Positions 1-11,208 of a stretch of DNA of 64,000 nt are shown in pieces. Position 1 is the stretch's first letter. Each line of letters begins with the position of its first letter. The DNA is from Leuctra nigra (Eukaryota > Arthropoda > Insecta > Plecoptera > Leuctridae): contig OW203768.1 in assembly GCA_934045905.1 (NCBI GenBank), forward strand, positions 16,148,316 to 16,212,315. The letters are read 5' to 3'. The notes under the pieces were generated by a model, which made no database searches, had not been told where the DNA came from, and worked only from the letters and a program-made list of their open reading frames with translations. The translations under genes were made by a program, and so were the position numbers.

Positions 1-128
1 TACAAAGTTTTGTTTTGAAATTACAACAGATATGGTAATTGGAAATACAAACTGATAGTGGTCATTTGTCTTACAAAAGGTGCAGATTATTTGAATGTAA
101 ATGTAATACCAAAACATTTCTCCTAATA

Positions 129-134
129 TTTATT
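129..134 (-). terminator. Polyadenylation signal AATAAA
   Basis: The minus strand reads AATAAA here, about 95 nt downstream of the stop codon of the small two-exon gene at 226-584. This spacing suits a short 3' UTR. Confidence 0.4.
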
Positions 135-225
135 AAATAAATGTACAAAATTCCTAAATCTGCTACTAAGAACACGGCGGAGGGGCGGTTTCACACGGAT
201 TCCGACCGAGCCAGCGAGGACGGTT

Positions 226-584
226 TTAGTACCGAACGAGAGCGCTAGTCATTTCTGTTTTGGTCTATTGGCCTCCAGTGGTATTGCTCGGCAGTAAAGC
301 TAGGTTGGTTACAAAAGTACTAGGTAAATGAACTTACTGTGCTGGGAGATCATGAAGATGGTAAATACTAAGAGTGAAACGCCAAATGACAGTCGAGAAA
401 TTCTTTTGTCTGTCACATCAATCCCATCTTCACCATCTTCTTCTTCAGACGCACATCTCGGTGAATCACAAGAAAGAGTAGACTTCCCATTCAATTCAGA
501 TTTCGGCGTCTCCCCGAAAATAAAATACATCTTCGCCTTGTTTAAAAATCGGAGATTGAAATTCTCCGCAATCTTCGGAATCAT
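226..584 (-). CDS. Candidate two-exon small membrane protein
   Basis: I do not recognise the family. Exon 1 is 584-338 and exon 2 is 254-226. A strong GTAAGT donor follows 338 and a CAG acceptor precedes 254. Joined in phase 1 they give about 91 residues. The middle is acidic (EEEDGED) and is followed by one hydrophobic segment near residues 65-80 (LSFGVSLLVFTIFM), with a short basic tail ending ALVRY. This suggests a single-pass membrane protein with a short tail, but that is inference. An AATAAA signal lies about 95 nt after the stop. The start is uncertain because the frame stays open upstream to about 710, and another acceptor-like TTTTTAG lies upstream. The pyrimidine tract of the intron is weak. 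It could also be one exon of a larger gene. Confidence 0.38.
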
Positions 585-1318
585 TATGCAAGCACAAACG
601 AGAAGGTGGGTCAGTGGCACACCTAAAAATAATGACTCCACAAAACAAATATCTTTTACGTTCGTTCGTTCGTTTCGTAGGCGTCTAAAAATAGAATCTG
701 TCAAAACTCACAACTCACTCATCAAAACACCGAACACAACAATGAATAGAGGGCGGTGGGGGCGGCGGTCAGCTGTTCGTGTTTCATGTTTTGTTGCTCG
801 CACCTTGCACATTGTTGCATCATATTGAATTGCAACGTGAATCTCTACACTGCTCGAAAAATGCACCAATATGCATTCAGTATGAATAATTTGCCTTAAT
901 TCTGTTTCTTACCTTTTACTTGTTCTGGCAAGCTTGTAGTAAAATTAAACGTTAGCAAAAGCACTGTCAAAATGAACACGAACCAACCATACACACGACA
1001 CGATTTACAGCCAACAACTGGACGGACTGGACGGAACGCTTGTGGTGGTTGGTTGTGTGGCAATTTGTGGAACCATTACATACGGCGGTAGTTTTCAAAA
1101 TGAACTATGTACTTTTAGTTTTAAAATAAGGACCGTTCACAAGAATTTGGGTTGAGGGGGAGGGATGATAAATACCATAATAGATTGAATATCATATTAA
1201 AACAATCAGTTTTTCTACATTTGATCAATAAATTGTATTACCTAACTCTCATTTTTAAGTTGGTAGCTTGGATGTCTGGCAGATTATAATAATGGTACAA
1301 CTAATCTTCAGAAATCAT
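585..1318. other. Intergenic, no gene recognised
   Basis: AT-rich sequence between two minus-strand genes. The 5' end of the 226-584 gene probably lies here. I see no conserved coding segment or repeat. Confidence 0.5.
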
Positions 1319-1626
1319 CTAAGTACGGATAAAATATGGAATCAGGCGAATCGTAGCACAAATCAAGAAGAAGGTTCCCATCGAGCCAAGAACTAGTTCG
1401 CGCTGCTTCTTCTTCTCATCGTCAGAGATGTTCTCGCGTTGGTTGAGTTGAGTTTTGGAAGCATTCTATGAAAAACAGTAATAAGCATAATATGAAATAA
1501 TTATACAGTAAACCAAAATGTCGTAAAATAACTATTTTATACAGTTTTACAAACCCTGGTAGAGCTATTCCTTGCCAATATTTCATTATACATTTCTTCA
1601 GCAGACTGAGATTTTATGACCACCAT
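1319..1626 (-). CDS. Tom5-like small tail-anchored mitochondrial protein
   Basis: Two exons, 1626-1555 and 1465-1319, join in phase 0 across an 89-bp GT-AG intron to give 72 residues. The start is supported by an in-frame TAA at 1668-1666 just upstream. The N-terminal half is polar. Residues about 40-48 are charged (DDEKKKQRE), followed by one hydrophobic segment (LGSMGTFFLICATIRLIPYF) and a basic end. Charged stretch, helix with an internal Arg, then Pro: this pattern matches metazoan TOM5, the small TOM-complex subunit of the mitochondrial outer membrane. The N-terminus is about 20 residues longer than human TOM5, so the name is tentative. It lies head to head with the hAT-derived gene, and the starts are about 270 bp apart. 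It could be another small mitochondrial or ER tail-anchored protein. Confidence 0.6.
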
Positions 1627-1892
1627 GTTTCCAAAATTCCAGGCAGTTTCTATTTTGTTTTGAATTTAGCGCTCCCGCACCGCCTTCTCACATTATAAAT
1701 GCAGAGACCTACTTTACCGACCTTACATTCGATACGCTTTGGTTTCGTTGTGTTGTCATGACAGTGGAGTGAGGTTAGTGTTTTCATTTGCTTCAATTAT
1801 TTAATGAATTAATGAAGGAATTAATTTGATTTGTGATGTAATTGAAGTTATTCTGAATAATAATACATCATTGTTCCTATAGCGTTATCAAA
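1627..1892. promoter_or_regulatory. Bidirectional promoter and 5' UTR region
   Basis: The 266-bp gap between two divergent start codons. A donor-like GAG|GTTAGT at 1774 and an acceptor TATAG at 1878-1882 suggest a non-coding first exon of the plus-strand gene ending near 1773, spliced to the exon holding its ATG at 1893. No TATA box is evident. Confidence 0.4.
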
Positions 1893-4800
1893 ATGGACTC
1901 CAAAATGTCATCTGATGTAAAGCTGGAATCTCATTTTGGTTCCGATATTGTCAAGGAATTACTTGGACAACCTTTCCTGAGTCGACCTTCCAAAGAGCAA
2001 CATGCTATAGTGAAGACCGGCCGTTGTACCCCAGATCTGCGATTCCATCCCCGTCATTTCAGCCGTGATCGCTACTACATACACCCTTGGTTGAGTGGTT
2101 CCTCGGGACTTAATTGCATCGTCTGCTGGCCTTGCTTGCTATTCAAGCCGGACCCAAATAATATTTGGACAAATGGCCGGTTCAACCAGCTCAACACATT
2201 CACGCAGTCGGCTCAGAGCCATCAATGTGCACCAGAGCATGCCGAGGCGCTCATCCATTACAACCTCTTTGAACAGTCGGTATGTTTGCAATTATTAGTC
2301 TTCGTTAGTTTGCCTCAAGGTAGTATCACACTAGGTACATATCCAATAGGCCCATTTGAAACAAACTTTTTTTATTTAATTCATTACAATAACTATGATT
2401 CCTACTTGGTTAACGCACACCCGTACTAGGACCTGTCGAGTCTCCAACCCCCACCCCTATAACTGAGGCTATGCAAGTGAAGTGCAGTAAATTGCATTAT
2501 TTTTCTTATATCCAATCACAAGTCAAGAAACTGCTCATGGTAGACTTGTGATTGGTTAGGTTAATATAACAAAAGTTCAAACTATGAATGGTTGAAGAGC
2601 AACCTATCATCTATGTACTACCTAATAAGGTAGTAGGTACCTGCACAGATTTTCAAGCAGTCCTTTTCTGTGAAAGAGTAGTACTAGTCCTACTGTAAGG
2701 AGTAGACAACTACGCAGTCAATAATATTTTTCTAGTAGGTAAAGTGCCTAGGTACCTACCTAACTTAAGATATCTCCTATAGGACCAGAAATAGTCCAGT
2801 TTCCGTACTTATGAATTTTATATTACCTAGGTTTTATCTCATCTCCCTTCTGTCATCCTGAAGAGGAGTATTGGATGTGATATCACTAGGTTTGTTCGTC
2901 GGCCTGTTCCGAACCTGCTCGAAGCAATGTCAGATCACACCGGAAGTGGCCGGAGTTTAGTCACAGAACACTTTGGTGCAAGATTCAAATCAAAAGTCGA
3001 CGAACACTTTCGAGCAGCTTTTGATTGAATAAATGTATAACATATTTATGTAAAAAATAAACCATAAAGTATACATATGAAATTAAATTTAATAACATTC
3101 GAAGTAAAATATGTTTTAATTATGATCTCTTGACATTGGTTATTTCTCAATCATTCATATATAGCGGCCATTTTGATTTTGCGAGCAAGCTGCTCCAACA
3201 AAATAGCCGGTGCAGCTTTTGCTGTTCCGGAACAGTTCCGAACAGGTTACACCCACTCGACAAACGCGATCAGAACAGCTGGGAGCAACTTGCACTGACT
3301 CGACGAACGGTATTAGTGCCAAAGCTGCTCCGAGCAGGTTCGGAACAGTCCGACGAACAAACCTAATGTGTGTGTGGTTACAGGTGCGGCAACACGAGCT
3401 GCGTTACATCCAACACAATGAAGACGTGCAGAAGAACCGAGACATTCTCCGGCGACTGATCGACATCTGCTCGCTCATCAATCAGGTGAGTCTGCTCGGT
3501 TTAAGTCAATGTGTCGTTGGTATGACATCCTGGACATCTTCAGGATTTTTCCAAAGTCACAACAATACATCTAACGTCGCCAGCACCTGATCTGTGGATT
3601 GGGAGGGGGTCATTTTATTTTGCCGTCCCCTACTTGACCTGCATGCGCACCATGCCCCATTGATATGTCAAGCCTTCTCTTGGGTTGAGCTCCCTAAAAG
3701 GGATTTGCAATAATACTGTTTTTTCAATAAAAGTCCAATCCACAGATCGGTTGCGGCTCACTTTTACAGTTACAGCTCTGTTGGTGCAGTTAGATTAGTT
3801 GGGTTAAACTTAAAAATAAATAAAACACAATAAGAACACAAAATAACATTTTGGTTTGTCTTTAAAAACAGTCATGATTTAGTAAAGAAACTGTAATTAG
3901 TACTTAGTAGAGTGAGCCTACCCTGCTTAAAAATCTTTGCAAGATAGGTACTAGTAGGTATACACCTGCCTATTGTCAAATCTTGACAATTCTATTTTCT
4001 AGATCCTAAAAATCAAAACATGAATGAAACATGATCTTACCAAAATTTGCAAGATCTTGCTAAATCGGCAAGATCTTGGTGATTTTGACAAGATCTAGCA
4101 ATTGAAAAATGGGAGTCAACCCTTTTTGAAAAAATAATCAAGTTCTTACCATGATCTAGCAAGAATTTTCCAAGACTTTCACTTTTGCACTGACCTATTC
4201 TGAAGATCTTGCAAAATTCTCTGCCCATTTTCTCATTTGCAGAAAACCACATATTTGTTGCCGACAAATGCAATTTTCTACTCTACAAAGTCCAATCAAT
4301 TTAATCATACACAGGCAGACTGAATTGACTCCACTCTATGGTTCGGTATATCTCCGGCCATGCTAGGACGTCGATATAAGATCAGTCAACTGATTGTGTA
4401 CTACTTTGTCTTCCAGGACTTCTCTCTGGGCCGAGCGGACCACACCGGTGGCAAGACCAGCAATGCCGAGCTCCTCCAGTACATCATACCGCTGGACGAT
4501 GCTCTGCAGATGCATCTCAACAGCTGTCAGATCTTCCACGACACTTCGTACAACATCCAGGCGAGTCTCGAGAAAGAAAGGAAACTTTGTAATGCTGTTG
4601 CTTCTATAACTGCGGACAGACAGTGTTCCAATACAAGTAAACTTTCTCTATAGGAACACAATGTGACTTCTTGCAATTTGTTGTTCAAAATGCCAACTCT
4701 CATAATAAAAACAAGATACTGCCCTACTGTTTAGCAGTGTTGAGTAGTAACTTAACGAAAGTAACGCGTTACCGGTAACGCGTTACATTTCAGGAACTTT

Positions 4801-7800
4801 AGTGGTAACTTAGTTCCTTTTTTACAGTGAGGAACTTTAACTGATAAAGTTCCTTTATTGATGTGTAGCAACGTCTATATTACGTTACGTTACTTGCAAA
4901 GTTCCTTTTTTTCGTTTGAACAGACTCTACTTTTTCAGCAATCTTCCCAAAATTTCGCAACTTATACTTCCGGAGTAGCGATCTGCCATCAAAACAAGTT
5001 TCCACTGGCAGTCAGTGCAGCTGCATGAGTCATTGCTGTGGAATGTACATGCTCTCGCCAGGCCAGTGATGATAAGGGTGTGGGGAGGGGTAGAGAAGGA
5101 GGACCAATGAGAATCACTTTCCCTTCACCCCCACAGTTCTCACTTGACCTTGGCTTGCTTGTTGCAGTGTGACGTAGCAGCTCATTCTCCCTTCAACCAT
5201 CGTCGCCATTACTTGTGCAGAGCATGGTTTATAACCTCTTCTAGTATTTCAATTTCGTTACGTGTGAATTTCTATCTTTTGTAGATTTATATGGTGATAA
5301 AAATGCGTGAAAATGAAACTATTTGCCATGATACTTTGTGCAGACAAAAATACTATACTGCATGTATGACATTACGTTTGAAACCACTATTACCCTGCCA
5401 CAATATTCACGTTTTAAATCCATCGCGGTAACTTTAAAAGTAACTTTGCAAGTTACTTTTGGGTAACTGGTAACTTGTAAGTTCCTTTTTTCATGAAGTA
5501 ACTTAACTTTAACTAAGTTCCTTTTTTGACCAAGTAACTTAACTTTAACGAAGTTCCTTTTCTCAAGTAACTTACTCAACACTGCTGTTTAGGCATAAAA
5601 TATTTGAATTTTTAAATTTCTTATTATTCTTCTGTTCTTTTAAATTTTTATGTAATTTTAATGTTCTGTTTTTTTGCTCTAAGACTTAATTCTTACATGT
5701 ACTTGCTATCAGGACAATGTTCTGGCATCGATCAGCTCCGTCATGGACAACGCCATCCGACAAGAGATCGCTGCAGCCAAGTTCGTCGCGATGATCGTCG
5801 ACCAAGTGTCGGACGTGAGGAACCAATCACAGCTGGCAGTCACTTTGCGTTACATCAATAAAGAACAGCCCGGTGAGTCTTCTCAAGGTTAATATCACTT
5901 AAATTATGTCAAATGTAAGTAAAAATAAGTATTATTCATGTATACATACTTTTGTTTTATTTGAAAGATACAATACAAAATATATGATGGTCAGAGTCAG
6001 ATACAAGCTTCCGTACTCCACATAGTAAGTTTAAACCAATAGTTGTTACAACATGTTGACTCTGTATTTGTGATCAAAGAAAAATAATGAAAATGATTCT
6101 GCTTTTAGGTATGTTTAAATTCTCATGATCAGAAAATGTTCAGTGGAAAAGATCTGGGAAATCAGAAATTAGTTAAATTTTAACTTCAGATTTTGTTTGG
6201 GGTCGATATTAAGGTTTGTCCGAACCATTTTCATTTTCCAATATCTTACGTGTTCAGAATAGATGACATAATTTAATAAATTTAGCCCATACCTACTGTA
6301 ACTATGACTGTTCTAGGTACCTACACCCGCAGTCAGGAAAATTGACGGTGACTGACTATATTGAAGCTGGAATTACTGTCAATATTTGTTCAATGGAGAA
6401 ATAATAATTAAGTACAAGGTGGTTGGTTGGTTCTTATAAACAAACCCTCCAACCCCACATGCTCGAAATCTCCATTTACCTCTGTGTTTTCGTCTTATTT
6501 CGTCTTCCGCGGGTGTATATTACAATGACCTCATGCCCTTGTCTCTCGCAGCATCTCCGCGCGAGCGCTTGCTCGGCCTGTACAACGTTTCGCCCGGCCA
6601 GTCGCCCGCCACCGTGTTGAGCGAGATCTTGCGCGAGTACTCGTGCCACGGCAAGCTGGTGGCGCACGCGTACGACGGCGCCAGCGTGTCGTCCGGCGAG
6701 TTGCGCGACATCCAGGCGGCCTTCTCCAAGACGGACCCCTGCGCGGTGCTGGTGCACTGCGCGGTGCACGACCTCACGCAGGCGATGAGAGAGAGCGTCG
6801 CGTATCTGCCGCAGTGCAAGGTGAGTGGGGGAGGTTGCATGCGGATACTCTTTTATTCAGCACAAATATAATTTGTATAGGTAGTTCTTTTGCACTACAA
6901 TGTGGGTAGGTATATAAACTAAAATCAAATCAAATCATGATTTTAAATGGTGATATATTTAGGTATGGTTGAAGAAAATTAGGATTTTTATTTTATATTA
7001 AATATTTGGGAAATTTATACTAAAGCAAAATGTTTTGATATCGGAGGTAGTCTCCGTAGGCTCATTTGCATACAATTCTATATACGATCACAAAATGGCT
7101 CACGGAACAGGTTGGCTGAGTGGTAACGCTCTGAACTTGTATTGCGGAGGCCCGGGTTCGATTCCCGCGCCCGTCCTTCCTGACTGGGGTTTTTTCGTGG
7201 TATTCCCTCAGTCGACAGACAAATGCTGGGAAGGTACCCTACTAATAGGCCACGACCGCCTCCTCCCACCTTCCATCCTTATTTACTCATCACCATCATC
7301 TCCCAATCATCATCATAATCATTCATCCGTCGCCATTAGCCTCGCTGCAGAACAGTGCGACAAAAAAAATTTACTCAATGTCTTGTTCCCAGGTGTTCTT
7401 CTCGGTGATCGGCAGCATCGCGTCTCTGTTCACCGACTCCAGCCGCCACGCCGGCCTGCTCACTCAGCTGGCTGGCGGAGAGCCGATCACGTGGCGGCGC
7501 GAGTGGAGCGTCAACATGGTCCACGCCAACCGCGCCCACATCATCACCCTGCTGGAGCAGATCGTGCGCGAGCCCGACGAGTGGGAGCCCGAGGCGATCT
7601 CTGCCGCCAAGCAGCTCATCAACACTATGTTCGATTTCGAGTTCGCGTTCCTCTTGGAGGTTTGTTTATGTACAGAGTTTAGATTTAGAACCCTTCATGT
7701 CTCATATACATGGATTCTTTGTTAGCAATACCATTTAATTCTATCACAGTCGAAGTAATAAAAAGTAAACATTTATTGCAGCTCTTACTTCTTTATATCC

Positions 7801-10703
7801 AGAAGCAAATTCATACAAACACCTGAAAATTGTCATTAAAATTGTTACTTTCTTGATATTCAATCAATAATTACAACAGCTGTAATCCTTTCCACTAAAA
7901 AATATAGTCATATGACAGTCTGGCAACTGGAAATAAAATCTGAAATTAAAAGTGGAACATTTTCAATATACCTGCAACTCACTATGACTAGAATTTAATT
8001 TTACAGTACGTTCTACAAGGACCTTTCAGCGCCTGAGGGCAAATGCCAAAATACAAACGCCAATAAAATGCTGTATACACACACCTCAGAAATGTGGATT
8101 TTCTTTGGTCATCTATTGTTATGAGGTGAGGAAGAGGTAGTGTCAGAAAACTAGCCAAAATTAGTGTGGTAAATAGGAATTCTAAATGGAAGATAGATTT
8201 TTCGCTGTTGTAAATTCCTTGTAGAACGTACTGTAGCTTTAATTTTGCAAATTATGTAGTTTTCAGCATTGTATGTGACATCTGTACCAAAACAGTTGAA
8301 GGTATATAATTAATTATAAATTATCGCCGAAGTTAAACTGACTATGTATCTCAGATATTTGGATAACAAACCAGCTCAATGGTACATGCACTATGAGCTC
8401 TCTCTTTGTATAACAAAACAAACAGTCTTACCTCATCTTGTTGCAGGTGTTTGCTCCGGTGTTCGAACGCATGTACACAATGTACGCGACCTTGAAGGAG
8501 GGATGCTTCTACTTGGGGTACTGCAGCCGCGTCGTCAGCGAGGCGCTCGCTTTCCTCAACCAGCAGTACGGGAGGTTCGACGAGACGTACGACTCTGTGC
8601 TTGATGAGGTAAGACGTGTTTCTTTGGAACAGACGTAGATTCTGTAGGTAGCTACTTGCAGATTGTTTTTTTGTTCTCATCAAATCAACTTTTAAATCTA
8701 CATAATAGCTCAAACTATATTGATTTATGAAATTTTGATATGCAAGATTTATCATAGCAGGGGTCGGCAAACTTTTTTGGTGAAGGAGCCAATTTCCCAA
8801 AAAATAATGTACATTGATAATGGGAGCCGCAGTATAGAGGCAATCAAATATATAATACACCGAAAATAATACATTGTACAGGCTGTTCAATTTACGCTTA
8901 CAACGCCGTTACGGTGTAAATAAGCAGCACCATCCAGACCTTCCATCTGAATTCACACTTTGCCAACCTAAACTCTCCAAATAAAATCCGCTAACTTGAA
9001 TGTGCCACCTAGTTCTAGCTGATTTTCATTTTGTTGTGTTGGTCCTAGCGTAGTACATCATTTTCGTTGCCATCTTCACCACCATAATCATTGTACAGAA
9101 GATTTGAACAAACTATATTACTAGTTTATTTTGATATTTTGACGAAGACCCCCAGTTGTTGCCCCGCAGGACGTTTTTTAGAATTTCAGCAATTTAAAAG
9201 TGATTCAGGGACTCATGAACAAATTGAATCAAATAACCTTCCAATTGTTGCCCCGCAGGGTTTTTTTAGAATTTCAAGAATTTAAAAGTGATTCTGGGAC
9301 TCTAAAATTAACCAACTTAATCAAATAACTTTCCAATTGATGTCGTGGACGTTTTCGGAACCATCTTGTAATGACAAGGCAGTGGTGACGGTTTGTTCCG
9401 TTGTTCCGACGGAACAAACCGTCACCACTGCCATGTCAACTTTCCAATTGTTGCTCCGCAGGACATTTTTTTTTAAATTTTCAAATTTTTTTTATCCAGA
9501 TTTTTATTTTAATTATGAAGAGCCATTCAAGAACCACGAAGGAGCCGTAGGTTGCCGACCCCTGATGTATAGTATGGGGGACTCTAATTACGACTGATAA
9601 ATCTACATCCACAAGTAAACCGTGTCTCTGGTGCAGGTCGGCCCGCCCGCGAAGCGTCAAGTGGCGCACCAGATCCGCGACTACTACCGGATGTTCCACG
9701 TGAAGGTCGTCGACTGCCTGAAGCAGCAGCTGGAGCTCCGCTTCTCGTACGTTATCGAGCAGAAGCTGCAGTTCAACAGCCTGGTGGATCCGTCGCAGTT
9801 CGCCGCCTTCAGCAAGAGCCGCCTCGACACGGAGATGAAGCTGTTGAAGGAGAACTTCGAGCGGCACTTCGACATCGGCCGGCTCAGGTCCGAGCTGCAC
9901 GCGCTCTACAAGAAGCAGCATCTGTACGGCAAGACGCTGGCGGAGCTCAGGGCCTCGGAGGATCTCACGCCGCAGGTGTGTCTTTACTTCTATGTAAATG
10001 TCCTTATTTTCTGTTTTAAATGAAAATGTAAGTTATCTACTTTAACATTTTTTCAAACACAATGTAAAGAACTAGACAGAAATCAAAGTGCATTAAAAAT
10101 CGAGATTTTTTAAAGTTATTTTAGGCTCAGTCCTCAAGTAGTAGTTCAACATGATTTACTGAAACTTTCTTGAGTAAAACTTCGTCCAATCTATCTAAAT
10201 CTTGTAAATACCTATCTAGTCATCCAAAAAGGCACCACCAACGTAATTTGGAATTGTTGGCTCTGTGGTGGTGTTCATCGGCTTCAATAGACAAATAATT
10301 AAAAGATACTTAAATGTGACAAAACACCAAAACAAATTGATCACTGTCCTTTTCTCTCCCAATGAAAAGATAGTATTTTACAAAAAGCATTAAGACTGCC
10401 ATGTTACTGATGTGGCATCAACTGCTTGAGTAATGTCCACTTTTGACCTCTGCGCTCCAGGTGTCTCGGCTGGTTGACCTCGTGCTGACCATCCCCACGA
10501 CCACCAGCTCGGAGCCGAGCCACCTGTCGCGCATCTTGCGCTACTGCGAGACGGTCCCGCGCAACGAGCGGCGTACCTCCCTCGCCAAGATGGCGGTGGA
10601 GAAGGAGCTGCTGTCGACGGTGAAGGCTACGCCGGACTTCCACGACAACGTCATCGACGAGTTCATCAAGCTCGTGCCACGCGATGAGTTCACTTACAAG
10701 TAG
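1893..10703 (+). CDS. Domesticated hAT transposase-like protein (ZMYM1/DUF4371 type)
   Basis: Nine coding exons: 1893-2279, 3384-3485, 4417-4560, 5713-5872, 6552-6820, 7393-7659, 8447-8608, 9637-9975, 10461-10703. They join without frame breaks into 690 residues. Residues about 45-125 form a TTF-type zinc finger (LNCIVCWPC, then SHQCAPEH). A DUF4371-like region follows, then the transposase core with D241 (IVDQVSD), D306 (AYDGAS) and C334/H337 (HCAVH). The end resembles the hAT dimerisation domain (LTIPTTTSSE), but the usual ERSF motif is EPSH, and the RW motif after the core is lost. All introns are GT-AG except the third, which has a GC donor. Multiple introns, an intact frame and GC-rich codons unlike the AT-rich flanks point to a host gene rather than a mobile copy. 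Its likely role is nuclear, DNA-binding or regulatory, but that is inference. I call it ZMYM1-like from family resemblance only. Confidence 0.85.
2280..2886. other. Intron 1 of the hAT-derived gene, first part
   Basis: AT-rich intronic sequence with repeated TAGGTACC-like motifs. No coding segment is recognised. Confidence 0.5.
2887..3365. mobile_element. MITE with TA target duplication
   Basis: The ends are inverted repeats of at least 30 bp, starting TAGGTTTGTTCGTCGG and differing at few positions, with TA at both edges. Length is 479 bp, with no coding capacity. It lies in intron 1 of the hAT-derived gene and ends only 18 bp before exon 2. The TA duplication suggests a Tc1/mariner-like or related class. 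Confidence 0.75.
4561..4566 (+). promoter_or_regulatory. Non-canonical GC splice donor
   Basis: Exon 3 of the hAT-derived gene ends CAG and the intron starts GCGAGT. Reading the exon to 4560 and joining to 5713 keeps phase 0 and continues the DUF4371 homology. No GT donor nearby does the same. Apart from the C, it matches the GTGAGT consensus, as GC-AG introns usually do. Confidence 0.7.
4735..5584. mobile_element. Non-autonomous hAT element (CAGTGTTGAG ends)
   Basis: 850 bp with inverted ends CAGTGTTGAGTA, flanked by a perfect 8-bp target duplication CTGTTTAG (4727-4734 and 5585-5592). The subterminal parts are rich in AAGTTACTT/AAGTTCC motifs. These ends are typical of a widespread hAT group. 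It carries no transposase and sits in intron 3 of the hAT-derived gene. Confidence 0.9.
5873..6551. other. Intron 4 of the hAT-derived gene
   Basis: About 680 bp of AT-rich intron. No repeat boundary or coding segment is recognised. Confidence 0.5.
7102..7369 (+). mobile_element. tRNA-derived SINE
   Basis: The head resembles a tRNA with pol III boxes: A-box part GGTTGGCTGAGTGGTAACGC and B-box GGTTCGATTCCC. A body shared with other copies in this window follows, ending GCAGAACAGTGCGAC and a short A-run. It lies in intron 5 of the hAT-derived gene, just before exon 6. The same family occurs at 48654-48939, 25193-25447, 14648-14815, and in decayed form elsewhere. Confidence 0.85.
8004..8233. 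mobile_element. MITE with CAGTACGTTCTACAAGGA ends
   Basis: 230 bp with near-perfect 18-bp inverted ends CAGTACGTTCTACAAGGA and TA on both sides, as in mariner-type elements. Non-coding. It lies in intron 6 of the hAT-derived gene. Confidence 0.8.
8758..9564. mobile_element. Non-autonomous hAT-like element (CAGGGGTCGGCAA ends)
   Basis: 807 bp with inverted ends CAGGGGTCGGCAAAC / CAGGGGTCGGCAACC, a classic hAT terminus. The flanking 8-mers (TATCATAG, ATGTATAG) match only in part, so the target duplication has decayed. The interior repeats the theme TTGCCCCGCAGGG...TTTTTTAGAATTTC three times. A related copy in reverse orientation forms the ends of 22104-24771. It lies in intron 7 of the hAT-derived gene. 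Confidence 0.75.
9372..9438. repeat. Perfect 24-bp hairpin
   Basis: The arm GGCAGTGGTGACGGTTTGTT plus CCGT is followed by a 7-nt spacer (TGTTCCG) and its exact reverse complement. With one mismatch the pairing extends by five more bases (TGACA/TGTCA). It lies inside the hAT-like element 8758-9564. Confidence 0.85.
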
Positions 10704-11208
10704 ACATCTCAAGCAAGTTTGTAATCTTACAAGTACTATTTTTTTTATAGGAAGTTTGGTAGGAGAAAAGTATGTGGTGATATGACTTCTGGAATTGAAA
10801 CCGAACTTTCAATTAAATATCTAAAAAGATATTGGCTACAAATATATCGGCCATAAAAACTACCCGAATTTTTTGCCCACTTGTGCAATTGATAAATTGT
10901 TTATACTTGAAGAGTTTACTTGATTTATCATTTAATGTTATGTTAAAATTACTTCTCTTTTTACAAGAATGCGACATGAACTTACTCTTTCAAGCTTCGA
11001 ATTTCGAGAAAAATATCAAGTTAGATAATTACTTTCTTTCTGACAGACTTACCATCACTGTGAGCATAATGCATAAGCAATGCCAACTGGAATAGTTGTC
11101 AATAGTCAAGATATATGGCACACTGTTGTAGGCATTTATTGCAAGTGCTCAAATCTGTACATCATTCTATGGCCAATTTTTTTTAGTCGATTTGACCATA
11201 CCAAATAT
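10704..11208. other. 3' flank of the hAT-derived gene
   Basis: AT-rich sequence after the stop codon, probably 3' UTR. ATTAAA occurs at about 10813 and AATAAA further on at 12401. No gene is recognised. Confidence 0.4.

Noticed and set aside
6476..6840. Minus-strand frames over GC-rich exon 5
   Set aside because: Antisense shadows of a real exon whose plus-strand frame shows clear DUF4371/hAT homology. The same holds for antisense frames over other exons.
7102..7170. tRNA gene in the hAT-derived gene intron
   Set aside because: The tRNA-like A and B boxes belong to a dispersed SINE with a long shared body. The cloverleaf is not complete.
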